In this document: positions 29,143 through 39,724 of the stretch, piece by piece
Layout of the letters: each line of letters opens with the position of its first letter
Position numbering within the stretch: position 1 is the first letter of the stretch
NCBI RefSeq assembly: GCF_900102215.1
Contig: NZ_FNBG01000008.1
Span: 1,554-65,553, forward strand
DNA from: Fontibacillus panacisegetis
GTDB lineage: Bacteria > Bacillota > Bacilli > Paenibacillales > Paenibacillaceae
DNA: 64,000 nt
Direction: 5' to 3'
Notes under the pieces: generated by a model
The model's input: the letters and a program-made list of their open reading frames with translations, nothing else
Told to the model about the DNA's origin: nothing
Database searches by the model: none
Translations under genes and position numbers: made by a program

Positions 29143-29457
29143 CAAAAAAAGCCCTCGTCTCAAAGGACGAAAGGCTTTACTTTCGCGGTACCACCTTTGT
29201 TTCGCAGACTCTCAAGCTATATTTCCCACCGGGAAATATACAGCGAAAGCCGCGACACTCTAATGCAGATAACGGCTGCAACCGATCCGTTCTAAAAGTA
29301 AGAAGGAATTCATACTGCTCAAACGGACGACTCCCGGGCGACTTCGATCAGCTATATCCTGCGGTATCTTTCAGCGACACAATCCCGCTCTCTGAAGGGT
29401 TTACTGCCTACTCTTCCCGTTCCAAGTCTTTAATAAAGACATTTTCTAAAGTATATC
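29143..29457 (-). promoter_or_regulatory. T-box riboswitch leader of valS
   Basis: About 315-base leader. The T-box/antiterminator sequence AAGGTGGTACCGCG is at 29184-29197 (reverse strand). A terminator stem (AAGCC..CGTC/GACG..GGCTT, 29149-29177) followed by seven T residues overlaps its 3' side. Stem I elements such as GAAGAGTA, AGAGAG and TGAAAG are present upstream. A GTC valine triplet at 29340-29342 is a candidate specifier, not proven. Uncharged tRNA-Val would pair with the T-box and allow valS transcription. Confidence 0.92.
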
Positions 29458-29463
29458 TACACT

Positions 29464-29492
29464 ATAATAACTTGGAAAAGAACAGTAGTCAA
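29464..29492 (-). promoter_or_regulatory. sigma-A promoter of valS leader
   Basis: Minus strand: -35 TTGACT, 17-base spacer, -10 TATTAT, immediately upstream of the T-box leader. Confidence 0.8.
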
Positions 29493-29522
29493 TATTGCCC
29501 ATCATATTCGCACTTAAGAAAC

Positions 29523-29547
29523 AAAAAACTGCGCATAGACTGCGCAG
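29523..29547 (-). terminator. terminator after spoVID
   Basis: Minus-strand CTGCGCA/TGCGCAG stem, five-base loop, six T residues. Confidence 0.88.
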
Positions 29548-29566
29548 CAAAATTATTTTCTTAACA

Positions 29567-30808
29567 TCATGGTATATATAGCACTTGACCTTCAGCCAAC
29601 TGCTGCTCGGACAAGCGATTATATAATTGTAATTCTCGCGAGCTCAGATGGTATCGCTGTGCAATATCCTCCAGCGTCTCTTCCTGCTGAACGATTACAA
29701 GCTTCAATTTACGGAATGGCTCTTGTTCTCCGCTTCGAATAAAGAGCTTTTTCCATTGCAAGTCCTCTGCCTCTCCTCCACCAGTTGCTGCAAGAGACTC
29801 CTCATCCTGTTTGTTCAATAGCTCCAATTGACTTTGATTAGGTTCATTGCCGATCCGATTGCCGGTTATTAGATTCGTTATTCCAAATCCATCGTTCGGT
29901 ACATCTACAGTATTCTTTTTACTGCCAAGAGCAATTTTGAGTTCCTTCTTCTCTTCCAGTTGCGGACGGCTTGGTTCAGATTGTTCATCCAGCACCTGAG
30001 CCTGTTCCAATCCATCATCTAAGCCAATTTCACCAGAAACAGGAAAACCAAGATCAGGTCCATTTTGAAAATCATATGTTTCAACTTCATTCTGTACAAC
30101 AGCTTCAGCAGACACTTCATCAGGGGAATTCTGTCTCTTCTCAAAATTCTGGAACCAAACATGTTGTTCCTCCTCAGGCAGCTCTTCTGGATCTCTAGAA
30201 GTTACTTCCGATTCCAGAACAGCCTCAGGCTCCTCATTATCCTCAAATATCGCTGGTGTTTGAGCAGAAGCGAAGCTATTATTCCATGACAGTGGTTGTT
30301 CCTGCTCGTCCGTATTCGAGACTTCATGCAGCTCATTCACTTCTTCAGACCTGATCCACTCGGAAGACGGGTTATTCGCAGTCTCCTGAAAAGGCTCATG
30401 CGCTACAACATACTCTCTGTCATTCCAGCCTTCTGTATCTACTGCTACAGAGGAAGTCTCAATTCCCTGCAAGGATAATACACCTGTAATGTTTAGACTA
30501 CGAGCACTAAGCAAATCTACATCAAAGGTCTCAATTTCAACTGCGATATCCTCCAGTTTATTCACCCGACTAAGAGGAATCGTAATTTCAACTGGAATCC
30601 AATGCTCTAGCTCACGTGTCTCACCTTCTCCCAGGTACAATCCGGATAACAGTAAATGACCCCGCAGCGCCGCATAATCATCGCCGGGAATAACTTGGAT
30701 TCTTGGAAAAAGTTCTATTTCCTCCAATTCTTCGATGCCGACCACATCTTCCGATAAATGAATGCGCTCATAAATATCGAAACGCAGGCCGTAGGATTGA
30801 TCAACCAA
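29567..30808 (-). CDS. spoVID: SpoVID-like spore coat morphogenetic protein
   Basis: 413-aa protein with an N-terminal SpoVID-type beta domain (about 1-135; LRFDIYERIHLSED and HLLLSGLYLGEG...VEITIPLSRV), a long acidic low-complexity centre (about 150-360, Glu-rich), and a C-terminal LysM domain (about 365-413) starting IVQQEETLEDIAQRYHLSSREL. In Bacillus SpoVID drives coat encasement and binds SafA and SpoIVA. The gene follows hemL and the RluA-type gene, like hemL-spoVID in Bacillus. Start is TTG with GGGAGG eight bases upstream. It would cooperate with the SafA-like protein at the start of the window. Confidence 0.88.
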   Translation of the reverse strand: MVDQSYGLRFDIYERIHLSEDVVGIEELEEIELFPRIQVIPGDDYAALRGHLLLSGLYLGEGETRELEHWIPVEITIPLSRVNKLEDIAVEIETFDVDLLSARSLNITGVLSLQGIETSSVAVDTEGWNDREYVVAHEPFQETANNPSSEWIRSEEVNELHEVSNTDEQEQPLSWNNSFASAQTPAIFEDNEEPEAVLESEVTSRDPEELPEEEQHVWFQNFEKRQNSPDEVSAEAVVQNEVETYDFQNGPDLGFPVSGEIGLDDGLEQAQVLDEQSEPSRPQLEEKKELKIALGSKKNTVDVPNDGFGITNLITGNRIGNEPNQSQLELLNKQDEESLAATGGGEAEDLQWKKLFIRSGEQEPFRKLKLVIVQQEETLEDIAQRYHLSSRELQLYNRLSEQQLAEGQVLYIP

Positions 30809-30924
30809 GAGCGTTACCTCCCTTCAGCATATCCAAACATGATTTTGTATCCTTAATAACACATGATCCAAATCATCGCTCGTTTAATCTATATGCTTGG
30901 AAAAGGAGGGCATTCCTGCTTTTT

Positions 30925-31869
30925 TTATATTTGCTTCATAGAGAGCCGCTTTTGTACATCATTCCATGCTTCCGGCCAGGGATCACTGATATGTAGCAAT
31001 TCTCCTGACAAAGGGTGCTGGAAAGAAAGACTTTCACCATGAAGCATTTGATAGGGATATAGCTTCGTACTACCACCATATAAAGTATCACCAATCAACG
31101 GATGTCCCTTGTGACTTAAATGAACACGAATTTGATGAGTTCTGCCCGTTTCAAGTGTAAGCCGGACAAGACTGGCATTTTGATAGGCTTCTATCAGTTC
31201 TACATGCGTTACAGCTCGTTGACCAGTACGAGACACAACTCTTCGAGAATTATGATGACGATCTTTGCCAATTGGTTCATCAATCACATGCAAGGAAGGA
31301 TTCACAACTCCCTGAACAAGTGCAACATATACTCTCCCGATATCCTTTTGGGCCATCGCGGCATCCAGTTTTAGCTGAGCAAAAACATTTTTAGCATACA
31401 GCACCGGGCCTGAAGTATTTTCATCAAGCCTATGGATATGCTGAGGCGCGACTGATTCACCTCGACTAGAATAGATCGCAGAGACCATATTAGCTAATGT
31501 TGGGACATGACTTCCACCATCGGGATGTACTTTCAAACCAGCTGGCTTATGAACTACAAGGCAAAAATCATCCTCATAAAGTATTTCTACTGAACGCTCT
31601 CCGCGCACTGTCGGCTCGTATACCCCAATATCCGTTGGCTCGTATTGAGAAGTTTTAGGTGGAAACAGCTGCAGCCGGAGACGATCTCCGGCCAGCTTAA
31701 TCCCGCCATCGTGTTCTAATCTACCCAGCAGTTTGGCAGGCACACCTAACACTCTCTCAAGCCATAGAAGAGCCGCTTCGTAACGCCCTCCGCCTTCAGG
31801 GACAGGAAGCTTGCCGGGTGTAAGCTCCAGCCATTCTCCGCGGCGGTTTCCAGAAATACGCTGACTCAC
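30925..31869 (-). CDS. RluA family pseudouridine synthase
   Basis: 314-aa RNA pseudouridine synthase. The catalytic motif HRLDENTSG with D149 is present, as are the RluA motifs [12 protein letters not shown] and [22 protein letters not shown]. No S4 domain is obvious in the N-terminal 90 residues. Start is GTG, overlapping the hemL stop (GTGA), so it is coupled to the heme operon. Target RNA position is not determined. Confidence 0.9.
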   Translation of the reverse strand: MSQRISGNRRGEWLELTPGKLPVPEGGGRYEAALLWLERVLGVPAKLLGRLEHDGGIKLAGDRLRLQLFPPKTSQYEPTDIGVYEPTVRGERSVEILYEDDFCLVVHKPAGLKVHPDGGSHVPTLANMVSAIYSSRGESVAPQHIHRLDENTSGPVLYAKNVFAQLKLDAAMAQKDIGRVYVALVQGVVNPSLHVIDEPIGKDRHHNSRRVVSRTGQRAVTHVELIEAYQNASLVRLTLETGRTHQIRVHLSHKGHPLIGDTLYGGSTKLYPYQMLHGESLSFQHPLSGELLHISDPWPEAWNDVQKRLSMKQI

Positions 31870-33167
31870 AGCGATTGCAGCGCGCGGCGCTGCGCTTCAA
31901 TTGTTGCATCAATATCAGCTTCAGTATGAACTCCAGAAACAAACATTCCTTCGAATTGAGAAGGAGCGATGTTAACCCCTTGTTCTACCATTGCCGCAAA
32001 ATAACGGCGGAATAAATCCAAATCACTGCTCTTGGCAACATCGTAATTGATCACAGCATGATCCGTAAAGAATGGGCAGACCATCGAACCTACACGATTA
32101 ATTGTGCATGGAATTCCTTTTTCCTTAGCATTAACTGTAAAACCAGCTTCAAGTCTTGCAGATAAAGCCTCCAGCCGATCGTATACTTCAGGTGTAAGAA
32201 GCGATAACGTTGTGTAGCCTGCTGTCATAGCAAGTGGATTACCACTCAAAGTACCCGCTTGATAGATTGGACCTGATGGGGCGATTTGCTCCATAATTTC
32301 CTTTTTACCGCCATATGCTCCTACTGGCAGCCCTCCGCCAATAACCTTGCCTAGACAAGTCAAATCAGGAGTGATACCGAAACGTCCTTGGGCACAGTTC
32401 AAATCCACACGGAATCCGGTCATAACCTCGTCGAAAATCAGAAGACTGCCATATTGCGTAGTTAAACTGCGCAATCCATCCAGAAATCCCCGCTGCGGAG
32501 GAACGACACCCATATTGCCTGCAATAGGCTCAACTATTACACCAGCAATTTCTTCGCCATAGCGTTTAAATGCCAATTCCACAGATTCCAAATCGTTATA
32601 TGGAACGGTAATCGTGTTGATCGCTGTTCCTTCCGGAACACCGGGACTGTCAGGAAGACCTAAAGTCGCTACCCCGGAGCCTGCCTTGATGAGCAAGCTA
32701 TCCGCATGTCCATGATAAGAACCTTCAAATTTCATAATTTTGTTTCTTCCAGTATATCCACGAGCCAGACGAATCGCGCTCATAGTCGCTTCAGTACCGG
32801 AGTTTACCATCCGAACGATATCAATCGAAGGTACACGTTCAGCTACTAGCTTTGCCATTTTCGTCTCAATCAGCGTAGGCGCTCCAAAGCTAGTTCCTTT
32901 TACTGTTGCATCCAACAATGCTTTTACCACTTCTGGATGAGCATGTCCCATAATAAGCGGTCCCCATGATGCAACATAATCTATAAATTCATTGCCATCG
33001 ATATCAAAAACATGTGAGCCCACACCATGATCAATATACATCGGGGTTAACCCGACGGATTTAAAAGCGCGTACAGGACTGTTAACCCCACCCGGCAAAT
33101 ATTTTTTGGCTTCATCAAAAGCTTCGCGCGACAGCTGTTCACTGCGGCGTCCGATCCCTTCACTCAT
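31866..33167 (-). CDS. hemL: glutamate-1-semialdehyde 2,1-aminomutase
   Basis: PLP enzyme (433 aa) converting glutamate-1-semialdehyde to 5-aminolevulinate. The PLP lysine is K274 in [17 protein letters not shown]; the [16 protein letters not shown] and FDEVMTGFR motifs agree with the family. Last tetrapyrrole gene of hemA..hemL. Confidence 0.97.
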   Translation of the reverse strand: MSEGIGRRSEQLSREAFDEAKKYLPGGVNSPVRAFKSVGLTPMYIDHGVGSHVFDIDGNEFIDYVASWGPLIMGHAHPEVVKALLDATVKGTSFGAPTLIETKMAKLVAERVPSIDIVRMVNSGTEATMSAIRLARGYTGRNKIMKFEGSYHGHADSLLIKAGSGVATLGLPDSPGVPEGTAINTITVPYNDLESVELAFKRYGEEIAGVIVEPIAGNMGVVPPQRGFLDGLRSLTTQYGSLLIFDEVMTGFRVDLNCAQGRFGITPDLTCLGKVIGGGLPVGAYGGKKEIMEQIAPSGPIYQAGTLSGNPLAMTAGYTTLSLLTPEVYDRLEALSARLEAGFTVNAKEKGIPCTINRVGSMVCPFFTDHAVINYDVAKSSDLDLFRRYFAAMVEQGVNIAPSQFEGMFVSGVHTEADIDATIEAQRRALQSL

Positions 33168-33213
33168 TCAAGACACTCCTTATCATTTGACGTATTGATA
33201 TATCAATGTTCAA

Positions 33214-34218
33214 TTATTTTCCTTCACGAAGCCATCTGGCGGCATCTTTGGCAAAGTACGTAATAATGATGTCTGCTCCCGCACGTTTCATGCCTAGCAG
33301 CATTTCTGTCACAATCGCGCGCTCATTTATCCATCCTTGCCGGGCCGCAGCTTTGACCATCGAATATTCACCACTGACATTGTACGCTACAAGCGGGAGA
33401 TCAAATTGATCCCGCAGCATACGCAAAATATCCATAAATGCGAGCGCCGGCTTGACCATCAGCATATCCGCACCTTCCAGCACATCGGACTCCGCTTCAC
33501 GAAGCGCTTCTCTCGCATTGGCCGGGTCCATCTGATACGTTTTGCGATCACCAAACTGCGGTGCTGAATCAGCCGCTTCACGGAACGGGCCATAGAAAGC
33601 CGAAGCATATTTTACTGAGTACGACATAATCGGCACATGGCTGACCCCATTTTCATCAAGTCCTGCTCGAATGGCCTGCACAAAACCGTCCATCATATTC
33701 GATGGCGCAATAATGTCAGCCCCTGCCTTCGCTTGGGATACTGCGGTACGAACTAACAAACCAAGAGATTCATCATTCATTACATCTCCGCATACATGAC
33801 CATCACGTTCAAAGGTGTGAACCATCCCGCAATGACCATGATCCGTAAATTCACACAGACATGTATCTGCGATAACTAGCAAATCGGGATAAAGCGATTT
33901 GATCTTACGAGTAGCTTCCTGTACGATCCCATTCTCTGCAAAAGCAGAAGAACCTACGCTATCCTTGCTCTCTGGAATACCAAACAGAAGCACCGCAGGA
34001 ATCCCCAGTTCCACGATCTCTTTAACCTCTTCCTCCAAATTATCGAGTGAGAAGTGAAATACACCTGGCATTGAAGAGATTTCCTTCTTGATCCCACTGC
34101 CATATGCAACAAATATCGGTTGAACAAAATCATCTACCGTGAGCACTGTTTCGCGTACCATACCACGAATAGCCGCCGATTGACGTAAACGGCGATGTCT
34201 TACTATTGGAAAAGTCAT
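33214..34218 (-). CDS. hemB: delta-aminolevulinic acid dehydratase
   Basis: Porphobilinogen synthase (334 aa), condensing two 5-aminolevulinates. The metal site is of the cysteine type ([14 protein letters not shown]), so zinc is expected. Catalytic-lysine regions [17 protein letters not shown] and [13 protein letters not shown] are present. Located between the cobA-hemD fusion and hemL. Confidence 0.97.
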   Translation of the reverse strand: MTFPIVRHRRLRQSAAIRGMVRETVLTVDDFVQPIFVAYGSGIKKEISSMPGVFHFSLDNLEEEVKEIVELGIPAVLLFGIPESKDSVGSSAFAENGIVQEATRKIKSLYPDLLVIADTCLCEFTDHGHCGMVHTFERDGHVCGDVMNDESLGLLVRTAVSQAKAGADIIAPSNMMDGFVQAIRAGLDENGVSHVPIMSYSVKYASAFYGPFREAADSAPQFGDRKTYQMDPANAREALREAESDVLEGADMLMVKPALAFMDILRMLRDQFDLPLVAYNVSGEYSMVKAAARQGWINERAIVTEMLLGMKRAGADIIITYFAKDAARWLREGK

Positions 34219-34248
34219 GATGATTACCTCCTGAATTTCAAACTTACA

Positions 34249-35787
34249 CTAGTTGTTTTGCAGCTTCCACGCACATAAACCGGCAACCAAGCTGTCGATT
34301 GTTGCTTCTTCAGCAAGAATGTCTACCTCAAGGCCGGCCTTCTCTGCAGTATTTGCAGTAACCGGACCAATACATGTTATCTTCACTCCGTTCAACGCTT
34401 GAACCGGATTTTCAACACCCATTTGAGTTAATGCCGCCAGGAAATTGGTTACTGTTGACGAGCTTGTAAAGGTCGCAGCATGAATTCCACCCTTATGAAG
34501 CAGCCTTAGCAACTCATCATCTTCATCATGGGTAGGAACGGTCTCGTACATTATGGCTTCAGTGACAGACAAGCCCTTCTCTATCAAAATTTCAGGGAGC
34601 CAGGATCTCGCAAGATCCCCCCGAGGGAGCAACACCTGCTGCCCTGCCTTCAATAAATCTCCAAACGCCTCAATAAGCCCTTCAGCCTGAAACCTTCCCG
34701 GCAGTTCCTCCGAAACAATACCATACCTTCTAAGTGCCTCTTTTGTCGCTGGTCCTACAGCGGAGATACGAGCTTTATGGAGGCTGCGAATATCTTGTCC
34801 CAGTCTCTCCAGATGATGAAAGAAATACTCTACCCCATTTACGCTTGTGAAGAATACCCAGTCATACTCTGATAAGCGTTGCAGAGCGGCGTTTGTTGCT
34901 TCAAGCTTCTCTTTAGCCGGCATCTCTATCTCAATAACAGGGAACTCATACGTTTCCCCGCCTAAATCCTCAATCTTTCTAACCAAATCGCTGGCCTGAG
35001 TACGAGTGCGTGTTACCAGGATACGAGTACCAAAAAGCGGCATATTTTCCGCCCATTTCAGCTTATCACGCTGATTCACCACATCACCAACAACAGTAAC
35101 CGCAGGCGGCTTGAAGTTTGCCTCTTTAACTTTTTGTTCAATGTTCCCTAAGTTTCCAATCAAAGTATCTTGTTCAGCACGTGTGCCCCATCTGATGAGA
35201 GCAACAGGTGTATCCGAAGGCCGACCGTGCAAAATAAGCTGCTTTGAAATGTGTCCAATATTGGCGACCCCCATCATGAACACCAGAGTCCCGGTTGCGT
35301 TAGTTACCTTCTCCCAGTCTATCGACTCATCAAGCTTATCCGGACTTTCATGACCTGTAATAATTGACATGGAGGAGGCAAGCTCCCGGTGTGTTACGGG
35401 AATGCCTGCATATGCCGGAACCGAAATAGCCGCAGTAATACCCGGAACGATTTCGTATGTTATTCCATGCTTACGTAGCATCTCGGCTTCTTCCCCAACA
35501 CGGCCAAAAATCGTAGGATCACCGCCCTTAAGGCGGACCACATTTTTACCGGATAACGCTAAATCAACAAGGAGCTGATTTATTTCCTCTTGCTTGAGCG
35601 TGTGCCGATCCGTGCGTTTACCCACATAAATTTTCTCCGCTCCACGCTTCATCTTCTTTAACAGACTTGGATTAGCCAGACGATCATATACAATAACGTC
35701 TCCCTGCTCTATGCAATTCAAGCCTTTTACTGTAATTAGTCTCGGATCACCAGGACCCGCACCTACCAAATAGACTTTTCCCACCAT
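34249..35787 (-). CDS. cobA-hemD: fused uroporphyrinogen-III C-methyltransferase / uroporphyrinogen-III synthase
   Basis: Two-domain protein (512 aa). Residues about 1-245 form a SUMT/CobA methyltransferase (VYLVGAGPGDPRLIT, VVRLKGGDPTIFGRVGEE, VPGITAAISVPAYAGIPVTHR) that makes precorrin-2. Residues about 255-510 form HemD, which cyclises hydroxymethylbilane (FGTRILVTRTRTQASDLV, FFTSVNGVEYFF, TFTSSSTVTNF). This links the heme branch with siroheme/cobalamin. I chose ATG 35787, eight bases after AAGGAG, rather than GTG 35796. The hemC stop overlaps the binding site. Confidence 0.94.
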   Translation of the reverse strand: MVGKVYLVGAGPGDPRLITVKGLNCIEQGDVIVYDRLANPSLLKKMKRGAEKIYVGKRTDRHTLKQEEINQLLVDLALSGKNVVRLKGGDPTIFGRVGEEAEMLRKHGITYEIVPGITAAISVPAYAGIPVTHRELASSMSIITGHESPDKLDESIDWEKVTNATGTLVFMMGVANIGHISKQLILHGRPSDTPVALIRWGTRAEQDTLIGNLGNIEQKVKEANFKPPAVTVVGDVVNQRDKLKWAENMPLFGTRILVTRTRTQASDLVRKIEDLGGETYEFPVIEIEMPAKEKLEATNAALQRLSEYDWVFFTSVNGVEYFFHHLERLGQDIRSLHKARISAVGPATKEALRRYGIVSEELPGRFQAEGLIEAFGDLLKAGQQVLLPRGDLARSWLPEILIEKGLSVTEAIMYETVPTHDEDDELLRLLHKGGIHAATFTSSSTVTNFLAALTQMGVENPVQALNGVKITCIGPVTANTAEKAGLEVDILAEEATIDSLVAGLCAWKLQNN

Positions 35788-35792
35788 CTCTA

Positions 35793-36758
35793 TCACTCCT
35801 TGGCAGCTGCCAATATTTCGTCCGCTCCTCTTGAAATCAGTGCGTTAGCAACCGCCTCCCCAAGACGAAGTGGATCATCCCCTCTAAGACTTTCCTTCAA
35901 AATAATGCTTCCGTCCGGAGAGCCTACCATTCCTGTTAATACGATACCCCTGCTACCTTGTATTTCAGCATCCGTCTTTCGATCATCTACCAAGGTAGCA
36001 TAAGCACCGATCGGAACCTGGCAACCCCCATTCAGCTTCCAGAGAAAACGACGCTCTGCCGCTACGGTTAGTGCGGTATCGCCATCATTGTACAGTGATA
36101 GCAAATGACGTACCTCATCATCGTTCTCACGGCACTCGATGCCAAGAGCTCCTTGGCCAACAGCAGGGAGACAAACCTCAACCGGCAAATAGGCGGTGAT
36201 CTTATCCTCCCAGCCCATCCGCTGCAGCCCTGCCGCAGCTAATATAATTGCATCAAAATCCTCTGTCTCAAGCTTGCGCAGCCGAGAATCAATGTTCCCA
36301 CGAACAGGCTCTAAAATAAGATCCGGACGATAAGCACTCAGCTGACTTGAACGTCTCAGACTGCTTGTGCCCACTTTAGCTCTATGAGGAAGCTCATCAA
36401 GATTAAGCCCTCCTTTAGAAATCAACGCATCCCTTGGATCAACCCGCAGCGGAATAGCCCCACTCATCAATCCATCCGGAAGCTCAGAGGGCATGTCCTT
36501 CATACTATGTACTGCAAGATCAATTTCTCCAGCCAGCATTGCTTGTTCAATCTCTTTAACAAACAAGCCCTTCCCGCCTACCTTTGATAAAGTAACGTCC
36601 AAAATACGGTCGCCCTTTGTCACAATTTTACGAATCTCGAAATCAAACGGAAGTTTATGCTCTTCACAAATTGCAATTAACGCATCAATAACCTGCCCCG
36701 TCTGGGTTAAAGCCAATTGACTCTGTCTTGTACCTACCACTATTGTACGCTTTGTCAT
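35793..36758 (-). CDS. hemC: hydroxymethylbilane synthase (porphobilinogen deaminase)
   Basis: 321-aa enzyme that polymerises four porphobilinogens. N-terminal [17 protein letters not shown], the substrate-binding basic residues in [11 protein letters not shown] and the cofactor-binding cysteine in [13 protein letters not shown] are present. The start overlaps the upstream siroheme gene by four bases (ATGA). Confidence 0.97.
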   Translation of the reverse strand: MTKRTIVVGTRQSQLALTQTGQVIDALIAICEEHKLPFDFEIRKIVTKGDRILDVTLSKVGGKGLFVKEIEQAMLAGEIDLAVHSMKDMPSELPDGLMSGAIPLRVDPRDALISKGGLNLDELPHRAKVGTSSLRRSSQLSAYRPDLILEPVRGNIDSRLRKLETEDFDAIILAAAGLQRMGWEDKITAYLPVEVCLPAVGQGALGIECRENDDEVRHLLSLYNDGDTALTVAAERRFLWKLNGGCQVPIGAYATLVDDRKTDAEIQGSRGIVLTGMVGSPDGSIILKESLRGDDPLRLGEAVANALISRGADEILAAAKE

Positions 36759-37420
36759 CTCATTTCCTCCTGATGTTCTGCAATCACTTCTTCAATCCAG
36801 CATCTGATCATGTCCTGATCCCAATTATGAAAAGTTCCAGCAGAAATTTGTGACAATATGTCCAGCTCTGACAATAACCTGAATATTTTTTTCCGTAGTC
36901 CTTCATGATGAACCATTCTCTTTACTTCCGATCTAACACTACTAAGAAAATGTATATACATCTCATAATCATCGCCATAATGCTCATTAATAGTACGACA
37001 TAAATCACGAGAAGCTCCTGGACCCGCACCTGAAGTGGATACGGCCACAACAAGCTTCTCGCGACGCAGAACACTAGGTGTTATAAAAGAACCTCTCTCT
37101 CCATCACCTGTATGATTAACCGGAATGTTAAGATAGTTAGCTTCCTGAACAACAGCGTCATTAACCTCAGCTTGGTTTGTAGCTGCAAAAACTAGAAAAG
37201 CTTCATTTAGATCTCCGCGCTGATAATTGCGATTCATCCACAATAATCGTCCTTCTTCATATCGATGTCGCAGCGTTTCTGTCATCTCTGGACTAATTAC
37301 AACAATCTCAGCTCCGGCATCAACCAGTGAGCTGACTTTACGCTCTGCAACATGACCCCCGCCGACAATAACGCAACGCCTTCCATGCAGGTCTAACATG
37401 ACAGGAACATAGTATGCCAA
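36755..37420 (-). CDS. precorrin-2 dehydrogenase / sirohydrochlorin ferrochelatase
   Basis: 221-aa protein of the CysG N-terminal/Met8/YlnF type that oxidises precorrin-2 and may insert iron to give siroheme. A Rossmann motif [21 protein letters not shown] is at about 18-38; [13 protein letters not shown] matches the family dimer/active region. Start is TTG with GGGGAG nine bases upstream. It occupies the place of hemX in Bacillus, between hemA and hemC, and works directly with the adjacent CobA domain. Confidence 0.9.
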   Translation of the reverse strand: MAYYVPVMLDLHGRRCVIVGGGHVAERKVSSLVDAGAEIVVISPEMTETLRHRYEEGRLLWMNRNYQRGDLNEAFLVFAATNQAEVNDAVVQEANYLNIPVNHTGDGERGSFITPSVLRREKLVVAVSTSGAGPGASRDLCRTINEHYGDDYEMYIHFLSSVRSEVKRMVHHEGLRKKIFRLLSELDILSQISAGTFHNWDQDMIRCWIEEVIAEHQEEMR

Positions 37421-37526
37421 TGGTTATCACTCCCCGGGAGACAAAATCGAATGATCTGCATATAACTCCATACAGTAATGCATATAGCATACTCTAACCT
37501 GCTTGATTTTTCCATTCACAGCTCAC

Positions 37527-37610
37527 CAAAAACAACAAGCCCTGCGCTCATCCGCTTCGATTCCTATCCGCATGATCTGCAGCATGGAAATAAAACAGAA
37601 GGCTCAGGGC
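37527..37610 (-). other. structured intergenic element after hemA
   Basis: On the minus strand a perfect GCCCTG/CAGGGC closing stem encloses about 60 bases with an internal TTCC/GGAA pairing and is followed by TTGTTGTTTTTGG. It could be a terminator with a large loop or a regulatory structure upstream of the siroheme gene. Confidence 0.45.
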
Positions 37611-37630
37611 ATATATTTCACAGCTCTACC

Positions 37631-39037
37631 TTATACCGAAACCTGTACTAAAGGAATCTTTGACTGTACCTCTTGCTCTTGAGAAGGCTCTGTCTCAGGA
37701 GGTATATCCTGTATAGCATACATCTCCTGAGAAGCCCCGCTCTCATTATGACCTTCTGCCATAACCTCAAGCTGCTCTTCCAACGCAAAAATATGAGTGA
37801 ACATATTTAGCGCATCAGAACCATGCTCTTCTCCGGCAAGCTCCTTAATACGATTAATCGGATCATGCATCATTTGATTGACAATACTTTTAGTTAGACG
37901 ACGAATCACTTTCCGCTGATGTTCATCAAGCTCCGGGAGCTTGTTAAACAGACTATCCAGCGTGTTCTGATGAATGGTCGAGGATTTCTCCTGAAGCGCG
38001 CGAATGACCGGTTTGACGCCTAAAGTCTGCAGCCATTTACCGTAAGCAGCAATTTCCTCTTCAATCATTTGCTCGATTTTGACTGCCTCTTCCCGCCGCA
38101 TTTCAAGATTACTCTCTACGATTCCTTCTAAATCATCAATATCATATAAGAACACATTAGGCAGCTCACTAATTGCCGGTTCAATATCACGAGGCACAGC
38201 AATATCAATCATAAATAACGGACGATCCTGACGGGACTTCATGCTCTGTGCAACCTGGGATGATGTAATAATGTATCCTTCCGCTCCAGTCGAGCTGATG
38301 AGAATGTCCACATCAGATAATCTTTGCATTGCCTCTCTCATTGTACACGGCGTTCCGTCAAATTTAGAGGCAAGCTCCTGTGCACGACCAAATGTCCGGT
38401 TAGCTACGATAACCTCTTTAGCCCCACCACCGCTAAGGTGTTTTGCTGTCAATTCACTCATTTTCCCTGCACCTAGAATAAGAACTCTCTTATCTGTAAA
38501 GCTGCCGAAAACTCGCTTGCCAAGCTCAACTGCCGCATAACTAACAGATACTGCACTTTCTCCAATAGCCGTCTCGGAATGCGCACGTTTGCTAAGTGTA
38601 ATAGCCTGCTTGAACAATGTGTTGAACCATTTGCCAGTTACATGATGGCTTTGGGATAACAAAAATGCACTTCGAACTTGACCTAAAATTTGTGTCTCAC
38701 CGAGCACCATTGAGTCAAGTCCACAAGCCACCCGAAACAAATGACGAATTGCATCCTCATTCTCATACATATATAAATGCTTGGTAAATTCCTCTCTCGG
38801 AACCCCAAACCATTTCTCCATAAAGGAACGTACATAATAACCACACATCTGCAAACGATCCACTACAACATATATCTCTGTGCGATTGCAGGTCGCTATA
38901 ATAACGCCTTCCAATACACTTGTAGTGCGTTTAAGCTCCTGAAGGGCTTGTGGCAAATCCTTTTCCGCAAAAGAAAAACGTTCCCTGACTTCCACAGGCG
39001 CCGTTCGATAGTTCAAACCGACAACGACAATGTGCAT
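37631..39037 (-). CDS. hemA: glutamyl-tRNA reductase
   Basis: First committed enzyme of C5-pathway tetrapyrrole synthesis (467 aa). The catalytic cysteine is C50 in ATCNRTEIY; NADPH-binding LILGAGKMSELTAKHL and the C-terminal dimerisation helices are visible. It has an extra Glu/Gln-rich C-terminal tail (about 430-467) beyond the usual family length. I chose ATG 39037, ten bases after AGGTGA. First gene of the hem cluster. Confidence 0.95.
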   Translation of the reverse strand: MHIVVVGLNYRTAPVEVRERFSFAEKDLPQALQELKRTTSVLEGVIIATCNRTEIYVVVDRLQMCGYYVRSFMEKWFGVPREEFTKHLYMYENEDAIRHLFRVACGLDSMVLGETQILGQVRSAFLLSQSHHVTGKWFNTLFKQAITLSKRAHSETAIGESAVSVSYAAVELGKRVFGSFTDKRVLILGAGKMSELTAKHLSGGGAKEVIVANRTFGRAQELASKFDGTPCTMREAMQRLSDVDILISSTGAEGYIITSSQVAQSMKSRQDRPLFMIDIAVPRDIEPAISELPNVFLYDIDDLEGIVESNLEMRREEAVKIEQMIEEEIAAYGKWLQTLGVKPVIRALQEKSSTIHQNTLDSLFNKLPELDEHQRKVIRRLTKSIVNQMMHDPINRIKELAGEEHGSDALNMFTHIFALEEQLEVMAEGHNESGASQEMYAIQDIPPETEPSQEQEVQSKIPLVQVSV

Positions 39038-39101
39038 TGTAAGTTCACCTGCCTTTATTTTCATGTCAACAATAAGCATGAATCTCCAACAAACTATGTT
39101 A

Positions 39102-39107
39102 ATTATA
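39102..39107 (-). promoter_or_regulatory. extended -10 promoter of hemA
   Basis: Minus strand TGATATAAT (TG-N-TATAAT) about 65 bases upstream of hemA; no good -35, as expected for extended -10 promoters. A CACAAGGG/CCCTGTG imperfect inverted repeat overlaps the -35 area. Confidence 0.6.
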
Positions 39108-39185
39108 TCACAGGGTTTGTCCTATCCCTTGTGATTTGAATAATATTTTTATGAATTATTTATGAATTGTAAACGCTCATCCTTG

Positions 39186-39217
39186 AAAAAAAATAACCAT
39201 GGAGTACCTCCACGGTT
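39186..39217 (-). terminator. terminator after speD
   Basis: Minus-strand AACCGTGGAG/CTCCATGGTT stem, three-base loop, eight T residues. Confidence 0.9.
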
Positions 39218-39278
39218 ATCTTATTCTTCCCAATTATTCAAAAACTAAAAAGATTTGAACAATTAAGTTTATCATTCT

Positions 39279-39677
39279 TTATACAAGTTCCACCTGATTC
39301 AAATCAGGTGTTACTACTTCTAGTTCACCTAAGCCGCGAATGAGCTTCTTCGCGTAAGCTTTCTCCGGTCTCAAAACGGATACCAGGTAATCAATCGCCA
39401 ATTGCGGATCTACATCCTCCCCGCAAGTGTAACAATCAATAGCAGCAAACCCTCTCTCAGGATACGTATGAATCGAGAGGTGGCTCTCCGACAGCAAAAC
39501 AAGTACTGTGGCACCTTGTGGCTCAAACTGTCTGGATTGCATCGACAACACTGTAGCTCCGCAAGCTTCGGCAGCTTCTACCAAATGGGCTTGCAATAGC
39601 TCCGCATTGTTGAGCACATCAAAGTCTACTCCCCAAGTATCAACAGCAACGTGTCTTCCGAAAGTTGAATATTCCAT
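39279..39677 (-). CDS. speD: S-adenosylmethionine decarboxylase proenzyme
   Basis: Pyruvoyl enzyme (132 aa, SpeH type) providing decarboxylated AdoMet for spermidine. Self-cleavage is expected between E64 and S65 in SESHLSIHTYPE; H70 and C85 have the same spacing from the serine as the catalytic residues of the Thermotoga enzyme. The ATG has a strong AGGAAGGGGG site. Monocistronic: own promoter, structured leader and terminator. Confidence 0.96.
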   Translation of the reverse strand: MEYSTFGRHVAVDTWGVDFDVLNNAELLQAHLVEAAEACGATVLSMQSRQFEPQGATVLVLLSESHLSIHTYPERGFAAIDCYTCGEDVDPQLAIDYLVSVLRPEKAYAKKLIRGLGELEVVTPDLNQVELV

Positions 39678-39724
39678 CTTTCGGTTCCCCCTTCCTAGGA
39701 ATAAAATGTTTGAAGAAATTTCAT

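Noticed and set aside
30809..30924. Sigma-E promoter before spoVID
   Set aside because: A GATACAAAAT-like -10 is present but no -35 of the right spacing could be found.
39040..39180. PerR or Fur box before hemA
   Set aside because: The AT-rich sequence contains no full 15-base inverted motif of either type.
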